Shown one piece after another: positions 11,770 through 21,628 of a DNA stretch of 64,000 nucleotides. Position 1 is the stretch's first letter, and each line of letters opens with the position of its first letter. Position numbers and translations under genes: made by a program. This DNA comes from Zygnema cylindricum (taxonomy: Eukaryota > Streptophyta > Zygnematophyceae > Zygnematales > Zygnemataceae): assembly GCA_037447655.1 (NCBI GenBank), contig JBBHKE010002609.1:299350-363349 (forward strand), written 5' to 3'. The notes under the pieces were generated by a model. It was not told the DNA's origin. It was given only the letters and a program-made list of their open reading frames with translations, and searched no databases.

Positions 11770-11841
11770 AAGTCTATATAACAACCAATTGAGTGGAAGC
11801 ATTCCATCGTCCATCGGTCAACTCACATCCCTTTGGAACTT
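11770..11841 (+). CDS. LRR exon 3 (72 nt)
   Basis: This encodes SLYNNQLSGSIPSSIGQLTS followed by LWN and a split codon. The acceptor is CCACAG ending at 11769 and the donor GTAAGA at 11842, phase 2 at both ends. The exon and about 110 bp of preceding intron are a tandem copy of the exon 2 unit. After the donor, GACATATGACACTAATGATAAAC is shared with the starts of all the other introns in the set. Confidence 0.82.
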
Positions 11842-12037
11842 GTAAGACATATGACACTAATGATAAACCTTTAATAAATATGTAATGAGAACAAAGAAAA
11901 ATAATTACAAAAAAATAAAAAATTATGACTATTTAAAAAAAAAAAAATTACAATCTTAATAGCTTTTAATAAATACAAAAGTATACTAAATGATTTTAAT
12001 ATTATGGTAGTGATAATTAATAATAATAAAAGTAAAC

Positions 12038-12480
12038 GGATAGGGAGAGGGTGAGGGAATGGGGTAATGGGACACAGAAGGGCAAAAGAGTGGAGAAGGA
12101 GAGGAGAAAAGGATGAAAGGAGCAAAGGGCAGGAGGAGCAGAGGAAAAAAGAAAAAGGAAAGAGAAGGAGAGAAGGATGAAGAGGAAACGAGATAAAGAT
12201 GTAGAGGGAGGTGAAAGGAAATCTGAGGAGAGATTAAACAGAAGAGAGAGAGAGAGGAGAGATGGAGGAGGAGGAGAGAGGGAGAGGGAGAGAGAGAGGG
12301 GAGAGGGGATGAGAGAGGGATGGAGGAGGAGAGAGAGAGGAGGAGAGAGAGGGGAGAGGGGAAAGAGAGGGGAGGGGGAGATGTGTGGGAGGGGAGAGAG
12401 AGGGGGAAGGGGATGGGGAGTGGGGAGGGGAGAGAGTGGGGAGAGAGAAGAGGAGGAGGGGGAAGGAGAGGGAGAGGACA
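12038..12480 (+). repeat. polypurine tract (0.45 kb)
   Basis: G/A-rich on the plus strand, with irregular GAGAGAGG, GGAGGAGAG and GGGGAGAGGGG runs. It lies in the predicted intron between LRR exons 3 and 4 and ends almost exactly where a relic LRR unit begins at 12491. Confidence 0.85.
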
Positions 12481-12490
12481 CAAGACCTTT

Positions 12491-12560
12491 TCCAATAATT
12501 TAAGACACATGACACTAATGATAAACTTGTGTAAGCAACTAAGTAACGAGAACTAAGAAT
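12491..12560 (+). pseudogene. relic LRR unit: intron start without its exon
   Basis: AATTTAAGACACATGACACTAATGATAAAC, followed by AACGAGAACTAAGAAT, matches the exon end and intron start found after LRR exons 1, 3 and 4. The donor GT has become TT and the 72-nt exon itself is missing; the purine tract lies where it should be. This looks like a fifth repeat unit whose exon was deleted or overrun. Confidence 0.6.
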
Positions 12561-12744
12561 GAAAATCACAACAAGGGTGATTATTAAAAGAAAAATTGCT
12601 AAAAACCAAAATTACTGGGAATACTTATTAATAAAATATACACTAACAATTAAAATAATTATTCTTAAATACTTATTCCAAAAAAATCATTGTAAAAAAT
12701 AAAAGTATTATTTTATATTAGTGATAACTAATGATGATTTTAAT

Positions 12745-13735
12745 GGAAGAATAGGGAGAAGGTGAGGGATAATGGGAGTGGGAAAGAGAAGGGCAAAGGG
12801 ATGGAGGGGGAGAGGAGGAAAGAAGGGAAGGGGCAAAGAGGCAGAGCTTGAAAAAAATAGAGGGAGAGGGAGAAGGAGAGGGAGAGGGAGAGGGGGAGGA
12901 GGGGGAGGGAAGAGGGAGGGGGTGGGGGTGGGGTAGGGAGAGGGGGAAGAGAGGGGGAGGGGGAGGTGAAAGGGGAGGGGGAGGGGGAGGGGTAGGGAGA
13001 GGGAGAGTGAGGGGGGGACGGATATGGGGAGAGACTGGGAGATAAAGGGAGAGGGGGAAAGATAGGATGAGAGATACGGAGACCGGGAGAGGGATAGATG
13101 GCGAGCGGGGGAGAGAGGGAGAGGGGGAGAGGGAGGCGGAAAGGGAGGGGGTGGGCGAAAGGGAAGAGAGGGAGAGAGGGGTGAGGGAGAGGGAGAAAGA
13201 GCGGGGAGAGAGGTGGAGAGAGGGAAAAATAGGTGGTGAGAAAGGGAGAGAGGGAGAGCGATAGGAAGAGATTGGGAGAGAGGAAGTGAGGAGGAATGGG
13301 GGAGAGAGAAAGAGTGAGGAAAGGAGTGGGAGTTGGAGAGGGAGAGGGACAGGAGAGGGAGAAAGAGGGCGGGAGGATCGGGAGTTGAAGGGGGGTAAGG
13401 CGGAGGGATAGAGAGGGAGAGGGAGAGAGAGAGGGAGAGTGAAAGGGAGAGTGATAGGGAGAGGGAGAGGGAGAGGAAGAGGGAGAGAGAGAGAGAAAAG
13501 GGAACGGACGGAGGGAAGGAGGGGGAGGAGTGGGAGGGAAGGGGAGGAAGCGAGAGGGAGGGAGAGAGGGGGAGGAAGGGAGAGGGAGGCGGAGGGAGGA
13601 GAGTAGTGGATAGGGGAAGTGGCAGAGTGGGAGGGAGGGGGGAAGGGAGGGGAGGATAGGGGAGGAATGGGGGGATGGGGAGCGAGGGTGAGGGGAGAGT
13701 GGAAGAGGGAGAGAGGGAGAGAGGGGGAAGATATG
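12745..13735 (+). repeat. polypurine tract (1.0 kb)
   Basis: A plus-strand G/A tract of GGGAGAGGGAGAG and GGGGGAGGGG units with a few interspersed C/T. It is bounded by AT-rich DNA on both sides and lies in the predicted intron between LRR exons 3 and 4. The long minus-strand Pro/Ser/Leu frame here is a composition artefact. Confidence 0.87.
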
Positions 13736-13985
13736 GATAAATCGTAATAAATGATAATAAGTAATATAATAAGCTAGTATTAATCGCTTTAAATAAGAAT
13801 AACATTAAATAGTTATAGATCAATTTAGATGATAATAACAGTATTTTAAATGAATAATAGTTAATATCTGTTATTCTTAATAAAACCATAACAAAAATCA
13901 TAGTAAATTATTGTAAAAAGTAATTATAATAAAACGGTTTTTTGAGAGAGATGGAGAAAAGGGTGGAGGAAGGAATTTATTATGG

Positions 13986-14112
13986 TGATTTATGAAGGGG
14001 GCTTAAAGGGTTTATTCTGGAGGTTTCATGGGTTGTTTGAAAACTAGCTTGGCTAATTACAAGACCGTTTGGGGGGTGGGTGTTGGTGGGGTGTGAATGT
14101 TTGATGCCACAG
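13986..14112 (+). repeat. conserved intron 3' segment preceding LRR exon 4
   Basis: A third full copy of the block seen at 11446-11560 and 11662-11769: TTAAAGGGTTTATTCTGGAG, GTTTCATGGG, CTAGCTTGGCTAATTAC, GGGTGTTGG, ending in acceptor CCACAG. Confidence 0.75.
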
Positions 14113-14184
14113 AGAGCTATTTACCAACGAGTTGAGTGGAAGCATTCCGTCGTCCATCGGTCAACTCACATCTCTTCAAGAATT
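14113..14184 (+). CDS. LRR exon 4 (72 nt)
   Basis: This encodes ELFTNELSGSIPSSIGQLTS followed by LQE and a split codon. The acceptor is ACAG at 14112 and the donor GTAAGA at 14185, phase 2 at both ends. Its TT overhang joins in frame to the single-base overhang of the next exon at 15552, giving Phe followed by DISNN, a normal LRR continuation. It is the last of the near-identical repeat exons in the window. Confidence 0.82.
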
Positions 14185-14324
14185 GTAAGACACGTGACAC
14201 TAATGATAAAGTTTTATGAATTATGTAATGAGAACTAAGAATACTAATTACAAAAAATAGTATTAGTATGAAAAATAATTACTAAATCTTATTATTAATA
14301 TTTGATGCTAATTACTTCCACACT

Positions 14325-14435
14325 ATATTTATATACATATATATACATATATATATATATTTCTATATGTATAGACATTTAAATACATATTTAAGTATAT
14401 ATATCATATATATATATAGTATTTATATATAAATG
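14325..14435 (+). repeat. TA-rich microsatellite
   Basis: ATATACATATATATATAT-type dinucleotide runs in the predicted intron after LRR exon 4. No other feature is visible. Confidence 0.7.
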
Positions 14436-14639
14436 TGTAAGTTTTTCGTAACAATATAGTCACAACAATAAAAAAAGAATAATAGAAAAGTCTCATGGGG
14501 GATTGAAAGCTAATGCAGCTGTACGGTGACCCCGTTGTACTGAACTTACGTTCTTCCGTTTTACAGAGTGTGGAACAAGTTGACATACATGGCATGCCAT
14601 GCTATATGCAGTGAAAAATATAATACAGTATATTATAAG

Positions 14640-14795
14640 TTATTATGATATAGCGAACTAGATTTTTTCCGTGTATCGCCGATAAAGAATTTGCTGGTCT
14701 CGAAGCGATGTATCGGGACCCCTCACCGTTCAATAAGCAATAAATATCGGTATCGGTTTTATCGCGATAAGTTTTTTCCCGATGCATGACACTAG
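14640..14795. repeat. CGATA-rich short interspersed segment
   Basis: Contains GTGTATCGCCGATAAAG, GCGATGTATCGGG, AAATATCGGTATCGG and CGATGCATGACACTA within 150 bp. Segments with similar motifs occur at 18955-19045, 25115-25206 and 27118-27258, suggesting a short non-autonomous transposon family. Ends are not defined. Confidence 0.35.
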
Positions 14796-15551
14796 AAGAG
14801 GGGATGGGGTTTGAGGAAGAAGGGGAATGTGGACAAAAGCGTTGTTTTGTGTAGATATTGCAGTATGCCATTGTCCTTGTTTTCCATCTATGTTTTTGGG
14901 GGTTCATTTTTTTGAATGGGCTTAAGTATTGATTTTTTGTTTACCATTTTTGTTTGTTTAGTATGCTTCAAAAGCGTGATCAAAACACAAATATTTTGTT
15001 GCAAAACTAATGCACCACTTTGTATATGAAAATGATTTTGATTCTCTACTAAAGACTTGCAAATCGTAACCAATATTTATAAAAATATTTCTATCCCTTC
15101 ACGTTTTAGTTTCAGAAATGAAATTTAATCTTTTAAATAATCAGATCTTAACATTTGTATCGCAAGAGTTCAAAAATTCAGATAATATTCATTTTCAAGA
15201 ATTTCTATGTGCATATCGGCTACAAACTATGTGCATATCGACTAAAATGATATCATTTGTTGATTAGTTTTCCTTGCAAAAGAGCTTTTTATGTGTAGTA
15301 GACATGTGTAGTTAAAGAAAAAATCCCGTTTCAAATTCTTGTTTAGTTAACACGTTTATCTCCAAACAGAGCCTAGATTCAAAATCTTCTCAGTGACATT
15401 AGTTTTTTACCACGCATATCTTTCTTATGATTTGTTTTTTATGTATAAAGGTTCATTCCTTTATACACATTTTATTTTTCTGACTTGTTGTTATGGATTT
15501 TCATAGCTTATCGAGTTCTTTCTCTTTTACAAATGTGGTCCATATTTACAG

Positions 15552-15835
15552 TGATATTTCAAACAATTACTTCACCGGGCCGATTAAAAGAGCCAGGGGA
15601 CACCCAAACTGTGGAGAGTTGGGTGCCAATTGCTTGTTTGGCTCCAACCTTCCATCCGGGTGCGTATCCAAATATCAGCGAAGCAAAAGTGTTTGTAAAG
15701 CGTTTTGCAACGCGACCCAAGTAGGAGGGCCTTGCGGGGGAAGGGGTATTTGCTCCAATGGCACGAACGGAATTTCACGTACGTGTGCATGCAATGACGG
15801 GTACAAAAATCAAGCGGACAAATTCCTTTGCCAAT
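15552..15835 (+). CDS. LRR cap plus EGF-like, Cys-rich exon
   Basis: A 284-nt exon between acceptor TTTACAG (ends 15551) and donor GTAAGT (15836), entering in phase 2 and leaving in phase 1. It begins with the last LRR (DISNNYFTGPI) and then a Cys-rich part with 11 Cys. This includes an EGF-like signature, CGGRGICSN..., then CACNDGY (C-x-G-x-G-x-C ... C-x-C-x2-G-Y), and the possible N-glycosylation sites NAT and NGT. LRR plus EGF-like ectodomains belong to extracellular or receptor proteins that bind ligands at the cell surface. It follows LRR exon 4 by 1.37 kb and fits its phase. The frame is open throughout. What the full protein does cannot be told, as no membrane or kinase exon was found. 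Confidence 0.72.
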
Positions 15836-17231
15836 GTAAGTCTTCTTTTGGCAAGATTCACGAGAAATGTGTTCTATAAAGAAATAAAAGCAGATTTTTG
15901 GTTTTTTCTATTATTCTCATGCTCATTTCTTACGAGTAAATATTCACGTTATTTTTTTGACGCACGACACTAATTTTTAGTCAATGAAGTATTCGAGAAT
16001 TAAAAAACGCAGCATGTTCTTGTGATTCATGTGTTTATTTTTAATGAATGAGACACTTTTATTTGTCTAAAATGCAAAATATACTTACTTGAGGATAAGT
16101 AATATGCCTTTTATGTTTATAACACATTCACATCAATGTTTTAGCATGCGTGCAAAGTTTGGAACCTTTTCTTACTGTGTAAAGCAAATGCAAACAAGTA
16201 GGAATTTTTTATTTTTTTCCTATACACTTTTTTGCTTCCGCTTCTTTGTGGACAACAGAAATAGCGTTTTAAAAAACATTTCAGGGTCCATTTTCAAAAA
16301 AAATGTTTCATTTACTAATAGATAATCTCGTGTCTGCTTTTTGATTTTGTCAAAATAATACATAATAGCTTGAAAAGGAAATGAATTGCCAAAACGCTAT
16401 AGCCGCTATTAAATATGTTAAAACATTAAAACAGATGGATGGAATGTCGAATATTCTCCACTCACAGACGGTAATGCTTTCCTGCAAAGTAAACTTTCAC
16501 TTGCTATTTTTATAGACGAAAAACTTTTGAGGTTTGTGTTTAATAGATTTTGTCATGTCAATTCTGGATCTAAAACCCGACTTTTGGATAATTTATTGAT
16601 GGAAAAACTTACAGTTATTAGAATCAAATTGTATTGCCGAATATGTTTTTGCGAATCGATATTTGCAATATTGTTGCTAAATGGATGTTGCCTCACCGTT
16701 GTTGCAAGTATTAGGGCAGGAAAATATTCAACAACCAACGTGGTGATGAAAGTTTGAAGTTATCGTTGCTATTGCATTGAAAACATCAAGGAAAAAACCA
16801 AGAGAATAAGAAATAGTTCAAAAAATTTCATTGTGTGCCGAATATATGAGATTTTTGGTGATTGTCAATTTCCAAATTTAGTAGTCAATTGCAGTTGCGA
16901 CAAATATTGCAATTTTGTACCCTTTATTGAACAAATGTACCTCGGATCAATTTGTATCCAGTTTTATAATTTTTGTCAGTCTTTCTATATTTTTTATTAC
17001 ATCATGGTTTTGTAATTCCTTTTGGATTTTTTGGTGTCATTTTGTCCAAAATATTCAACAATATTTAATAAACATGCAAAAACTCCCTTTTTCCACATTT
17101 TGTAGGAAGACAACCAATCGCATTTTTAACCTGATGTAGACAAAAATATTAAGAAGCTTTTGTAGAACGAGAAAAGAACCGGTTGCTTGATATGACTGAC
17201 ATCAAATATTCTTCTCTAAATGGTTTTGTAG
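15836..17231 (+). other. predicted intron, no features
   Basis: 1.4 kb of A+T-rich sequence between the Cys-rich exon and the Pro-rich exon. Short open frames here lack conserved motifs. No repeat or RNA gene was recognised. Confidence 0.45.
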
Positions 17232-17451
17232 TGGTGAAGTCACAACCGCCTCCTCATTCCTCTCAATTACCTTCTCCTCCTTCAAAATCCCCACCTCGTC
17301 CCATTCTTTCTCCCTCGCCTCCTTCAAAATCCCCACATCGTCTCCCCCCTCCAACCTCACATCCTTCAAAATCTCCACCTCCTCGTCGATCCCCTCCTCC
17401 CTTACCTCTTTTAAAGTCTCCACCACCTCGTGCGCGTGCTTTGTTGAGGAA
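17232..17451 (+). CDS. Pro-rich (extensin-like) exon
   Basis: A probable exon after acceptor TTTGTAG (17225-17231), entering in phase 1, which is the phase left by the Cys-rich exon, and ending at donor GTAAGA (17452). It reads VKSQPPPHSSQLPSPPSKSP and continues with repeated SPPPSKSP, SPPPRRSP and LKSPPPR motifs for about 70 residues. Ser-Pro3-type repeats are hallmarks of plant extensin-like and PERK-type cell-wall-associated domains, normally hydroxyproline-glycosylated. In a receptor it would act as a wall-spanning stalk between ectodomain and membrane. The join to the LRR gene rests on matching phase and strand and is inferred; it could instead be a separate Pro-rich gene. Confidence 0.5.
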
Positions 17452-18600
17452 GTAAGAATTTGAACGTGAAAGAAATAGAAGTTGTTTTTGTTGGAACCAA
17501 TACCGGCTGGACAACACAACAAATGGAGACGAAGATAACTTAACCATAATTAAATTATAAGGATTTGGGTCGACAGATGATTGGGGAGATTCATATGCCC
17601 GTTGTAGGTATGGCTTTGAATTCAAAAAGCCGTCTTTATTTTGATTGCTTACAACGTTTCAAGTTAGTCAAAAACCTGTGTTTGGCAATTTTCTGTTATT
17701 TTTTTCTGCAAAGTTTTGCTTGTTTGTTTGTGTTGTTTTTTTTATTCTGTGACGATAGTTGCAAGAGTATTTTCCGATATAATCCTGTTAACGATATTTA
17801 TCGAAGACCCCTCCAAGTACTTTTTTCCAGGTTTTTATTAGTTTAATTGTATTAAGCTTCAATTAAAGGATATTTGTCGAATGGCGTGAGCTTGACCCTT
17901 TTGTTTTTGTTTATCTAGTCTCTACATTTTTTTTTTATGTGCTTATATGTGTGCCTTCGAGTATTGATCGTGATCAAACAACAATATCCCAAATGATGAT
18001 GGAGAAATGTTTACCTTTGGCCTTACAATACGTAAGCAGATTTTATTACAATGCGGAACGCGGAAATGGAGCGACAGTAAGAATACAACACTCTATATTC
18101 TGTTGTTATCCACCTTGAGACAAAAATTGGATGACAATATTGAATATAAAGGAAACACATGCTAAACAAAATTATGAATGACTTCTTGATAGTACAAGCA
18201 TACTTCTAACTATAAGTATTGTAGTAGACAAATAATTTGAAGGATTCATGGTATGTCTTTTACGATAGAAGGTCAATCATATTTCTACTACTGATATTGT
18301 TTCAGTTTAGTCAAGTGTTTATGAAACGTTTTGCTTATGTTTTTTTGATGTTTTTAATTGTGTGTACGACATTTTTAAAGCATTACTTAAAGCACAGGAT
18401 CAAAAACCAACGCCCCCAAATACAATAAGCATTTTTTTTTACCGCTTAGCCTTCTATTGCATAAGCCAATTCGGACCAATGTGATGGACTCCCAAATTGG
18501 TCAGAAAACTCACAACATTTTAATCCCAATTTCTACCCCTGTATACCCTATTTTCCTCAATTTGATAATCGGTAGGTCCATTGAGAAAGATCTACCAGCC
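17452..18600. other. no recognised gene
   Basis: A+T-rich. Short frames at 17565-17846 and 18237-18428 have no recognisable motif. If the LRR gene continues, a membrane-spanning exon could be here, but none could be defined with splice sites and an open frame. Confidence 0.35.
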
Positions 18601-18604
18601 TCAA

Positions 18605-18895
18605 GATCGGAGGAGGGAGAAGACAGAGAAAAACGAGAGGATGGACAAGAGAGAGAAGAGGGAGAGGAGAGGAGGGAGAGAAGCAAGAGGGATAAGAGGG
18701 AGAGGAGAGGGAGGATAGAAAGTTTGGAGAGGGAGGGGGAAAGGAGCGGGATGGGGGAGAAATGAGTGTGAGAGGAACAAAAAAGAGAGGACAAAGGAGA
18801 AGAGGAGAAAGGCGAAAGAGAGAAGAGAGAGGAGGGAGAGAAAAGAGACAAAGGAGAGAAGAGAGAGAAAGGAGAAAAAGGAGAGATAGGGGTCA
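18605..18895 (+). repeat. polypurine tract (0.29 kb)
   Basis: A plus-strand G/A tract of GAGGGAGAGAAG and GAGAGGAGAGG units, purine on the same strand as the tracts at 358-13735. The frames across it are composition artefacts. Confidence 0.85.
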
Positions 18896-18954
18896 AGCGG
18901 AATCATATCAATGGCCACTTTTTGCGGCCATTCAAATCAATGGGATGGGTGCAA

Positions 18955-19045
18955 ACGATGTATCGCCAATTTAGGTGACGTGACGGTCGACAATACTGTA
19001 GTGACCGACGACTCGATGTATCGGTCAATGATACCCTTCTAAGAG
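18955..19045. repeat. CGATA-rich short interspersed segment
   Basis: Contains GATGTATCGCCAATTTAGGTG and GATGTATCGGTCAATGATACC, recalling the segments at 14640 and 27118. Boundaries are uncertain. Confidence 0.3.
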
Positions 19046-19409
19046 GTGCACATCGTTTACGCACAAATATTGCACGGTGTACACCACAAAAAATACAGGT
19101 TATGTTTCACGAAGATCATATTGAGATTTTTAGATAGCCGTATGTAATGATATTGACAACATCATTTCTCCAATGTGTCAATGCCATGCGACGCTACACT
19201 CGTCTATTTTGGCCGCGTAGGCGTGACGCGATCATAAATGGGCTACTATGGTGGATCCTATTAAAAATTTGCCTCTGTCTGAGTTACAACTGCTGTAGGA
19301 ACATATCCTATACTTGGTGGTGTAGCTTTCTCCTTTCCTTTCTCCTTGTCACTGTCGAGAACGATGCCCTCTCTCTCCTCGATCTTTTCTTCCTTCGTTT
19401 ACTCAAATA

Positions 19410-19650
19410 TCGTGCATGTTAGGGCTATGTGAACTGCATGCATTAGACCTAGCTTGCGTCGCCAAAAAACACCAAAATGTAGTCGATCAACATTATATGT
19501 ACAGTATTTGTGACAACCACCAGCATACAAAGCATTTATACAGCGAGAAAACAATAAATGAATCTGCCGGGAAAAACAAACATGTTGAACATATGGACTG
19601 GGAAAAAACAAAAGATAAAGCAAGGTCAGGTAAGTAAGGTTGGAATTCCC
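19410..19650 (-). repeat. dispersed repeat R2, copy 1
   Basis: About 240 bp nearly identical to 21373-21613: TCGTGCATG, GCATGCATTAGACCTAG, ACAACCACCA, TGAATCTGCCG, AAAGCAAGGT, GGTTGGAATTCCC. Copy 2 directly abuts the 3' end of the gypsy integrase/PHD region after a poly-G (minus strand) run, so R2 may be the start of that element's 3' LTR. Copy 1 lies beyond R1, in the position of a second, truncated LTR. Confidence 0.8.
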
Positions 19651-19653
19651 TCC

Positions 19654-21368
19654 CAATAGCCACTAGGCCCTGAAGTCTTTGATATTCCCTACAGGAGTCC
19701 AATCAGCAGAAGATAAACCTCCTCCAACCAGACGAAGAAGCCGAGATAGCCGGCGTTCCCCGAGATTAGACTTAAAAGAAAAGTTGGACAGCAAGGTAAG
19801 CGCTCTAACAACAAGAAACGCTAAATCCACACAACATAATTCATACACCACAGCAAGTAGCCAGCAGTCTGGAGGGAAACCTTGCAGGCTGGCTTGCGCT
19901 AGTAGATTAGGTAAGGACTTGATACGGGAGAAGATGGGAAATTAGAGATGCTGTTTTTAGAAAGCTTTAGTCCTCTCTATGCCTCAGCTGTGAGAGAGAG
20001 AGCTGTTCAGGACTTAAGCTATTTTTGGTTGAGTTCGGTTCAGTACTTACCAAAATTAGTGTGACAGTGAAGTTGGGAGTTCACGGTTCATTCACACTTG
20101 GTGAAATTCTATGGGCTCCATTGCCACACAGAATTCGCAGGTCCAAAGGAAGCTAATCTAGATAGTGCCGACTCCAACTTGATATAAACCCACGGGACTT
20201 CGTGAAGTCAGTTCTACGGTGCCAAATCCTCTAATCGGACCGTTGACAGCCGCCGCCAACAAATAGTGACGAGGCGTGACTAGATCATTATCACTTTACG
20301 TTGTCTAAACTTCGGTGTAAATATTTGTGATAGAATGTTAGATGTACGGCTGGAATGCATCCGTACAGCTTAGCGTAGTTTCGGTGTATAGAAGTAGGAC
20401 TTAGTGAATTTGATTTTTAGGAACAAATGATATGAAAACTGTACACTCAGTTTTATGTAATTTCATTTCTACATATCTCACAGATCTGTGAGCGGAATTG
20501 ATTAAAATTTTGTGTGTGTGTTCTTTTGTATGTTATCTAAACTCTGGTACATTTGCAAGACGATTGAAGAGTTTTTCTGAAAGTTATAGTCTGTCAACGT
20601 TGCTGTTCAGCCATCGGTATTTGTAGAAGCTTTCTCTCTTGATTTGTTCTACGATGACTACTGCTGCATCTTCTTCATCTTCAGTGCCAGCAGTTGTCTC
20701 AGAAAAACAAGAGAAATTTACTAGCATAAACTATTGTCCGGAAAAAAAAACCTAACTCAAAACTAGCCTGTGACCAATATTAAGGTGAAAAGCCCTAAGT
20801 CTCACAAGTTCGACGAATCTCGAGGAAAAGCTTGTTAGAAAACGACAAATTCACAATGTTAAATTCCCGTGTTAAATTTTCAATTGGTTCTAACATGCCA
20901 TTTGGCATTTATCGTATGCTTTGTGCTAACCGTAGAGCTACACTGATTCCCATGTGTCTCTGAGCGTGCAGGTTTCTATGCTCAAACGCTGCCAGTTTTT
21001 AGAGACAGCCGCTGCGTGGCCGCCTCGGGATGCCATACATCTACACCTCGAGGATAAAAACCCTCCCTACATTAAACAAAGATAAATGCGTAAAAAGCAA
21101 AAATAAATGCATGAACCTCCGAGGGTCCACGACTTCAACATCCGTCAAGTTCAGAGCCGTTGAGTTCTGGACATCCAATGCCGTACCGCAGTCTGGTTCC
21201 ATGTTGATTCCGTATAGCGTTCACTCTGTACCGTACATGAGTACATAATTTGGTCCTTGTCCTGTCCGTATTTTGTGTTGTATGCTCTTGTCCAGGCTTG
21301 TTACGTCACCAAGGCATAATTAGTATAGGTCGGCTTAATAATACCCGCCAACGTCTTACAATATGACA
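19654..21368 (-). repeat. dispersed repeat R1, copy 1 (interrupted), possible gypsy LTR
   Basis: Colinear with 62699-63679. It runs from CAATAGCCACTAGGCCCTGAAG through CCGAGATTAGACTTAAA, AATCGCTAAATCC-type sequence, ACTAGCATAAACTAT, AGTCTCACAAGTTCGACGAA and CCGTACCGCAGTC to ACAATATGACA. A solo Copia LTR (19949-20709) splits it. R1 occurs at both ends of the gypsy backbone, beyond the integrase/PHD end here and beyond the gag leader at 62.7 kb. On the minus strand it begins TGTCAT. It is therefore a candidate for the main part of the gypsy LTR. No host duplication was found to confirm this. Confidence 0.6.
19949..20709 (+). mobile_element. solo LTR of a Copia B-type element
   Basis: A 761-bp LTR starting TGCTGTTTTTAGAAAGCTTT and ending GAAAAACA. 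It is similar along its length to the LTRs of Copia B (44825-45663, 49745-50583), for example AAGCTTTAGTCCTCTCTATG and GTGTTCTTTTGTATG-type sequence. It is flanked by a perfect 5-bp duplication AGAGA (19944-19948, 20710-20714). The empty site is preserved in the other R1 copy near 63095 (CTCAGAGAAAGTTACTAGC). Near its end an ATG opens MTTAASSSSSVPAVVSEKQ, the counterpart of the gag start in Copia B. It is the product of LTR-LTR recombination that removed the internal region. Confidence 0.92.
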
Positions 21369-21372
21369 GCTG

Positions 21373-21613
21373 TCGTGCATGGTAGGGCTACTGTGAACGG
21401 CATGCATTAGACCTAGATATTGTCGCCTAAAATACCAAAATGTAGTCAATCAACATTATATGTACAGTATTTGTGACAACCACCAACATACAAATCATTT
21501 ATACAGCGAGAAAACAATAAATGAATCTGCCGAGAAAAACAAACATGCTAAACATATGGACTAGGAAAAAACAAAAGATAAAGCAAGGTCTGGTAAGTAA
21601 GGTTGGAATTCCC
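21373..21613 (-). repeat. dispersed repeat R2, copy 2, next to gypsy 3' end
   Basis: A near-identical partner of 19410-19650. Its high-coordinate end meets a run of C at 21609-21620 (poly-G on the minus strand), which could be the element's polypurine primer just before the 3' LTR. Confidence 0.75.
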
Positions 21614-21628
21614 CCCCCCCTTAGCTGC

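Noticed and set aside
17452-18600. Kinase domain or membrane helix completing the LRR receptor
   Set aside because: Searched by eye for glycine loop, VAIK, HRD and DFG motifs and for a hydrophobic helix in phase; none found. The hydrophobic frames here are T-rich noise.
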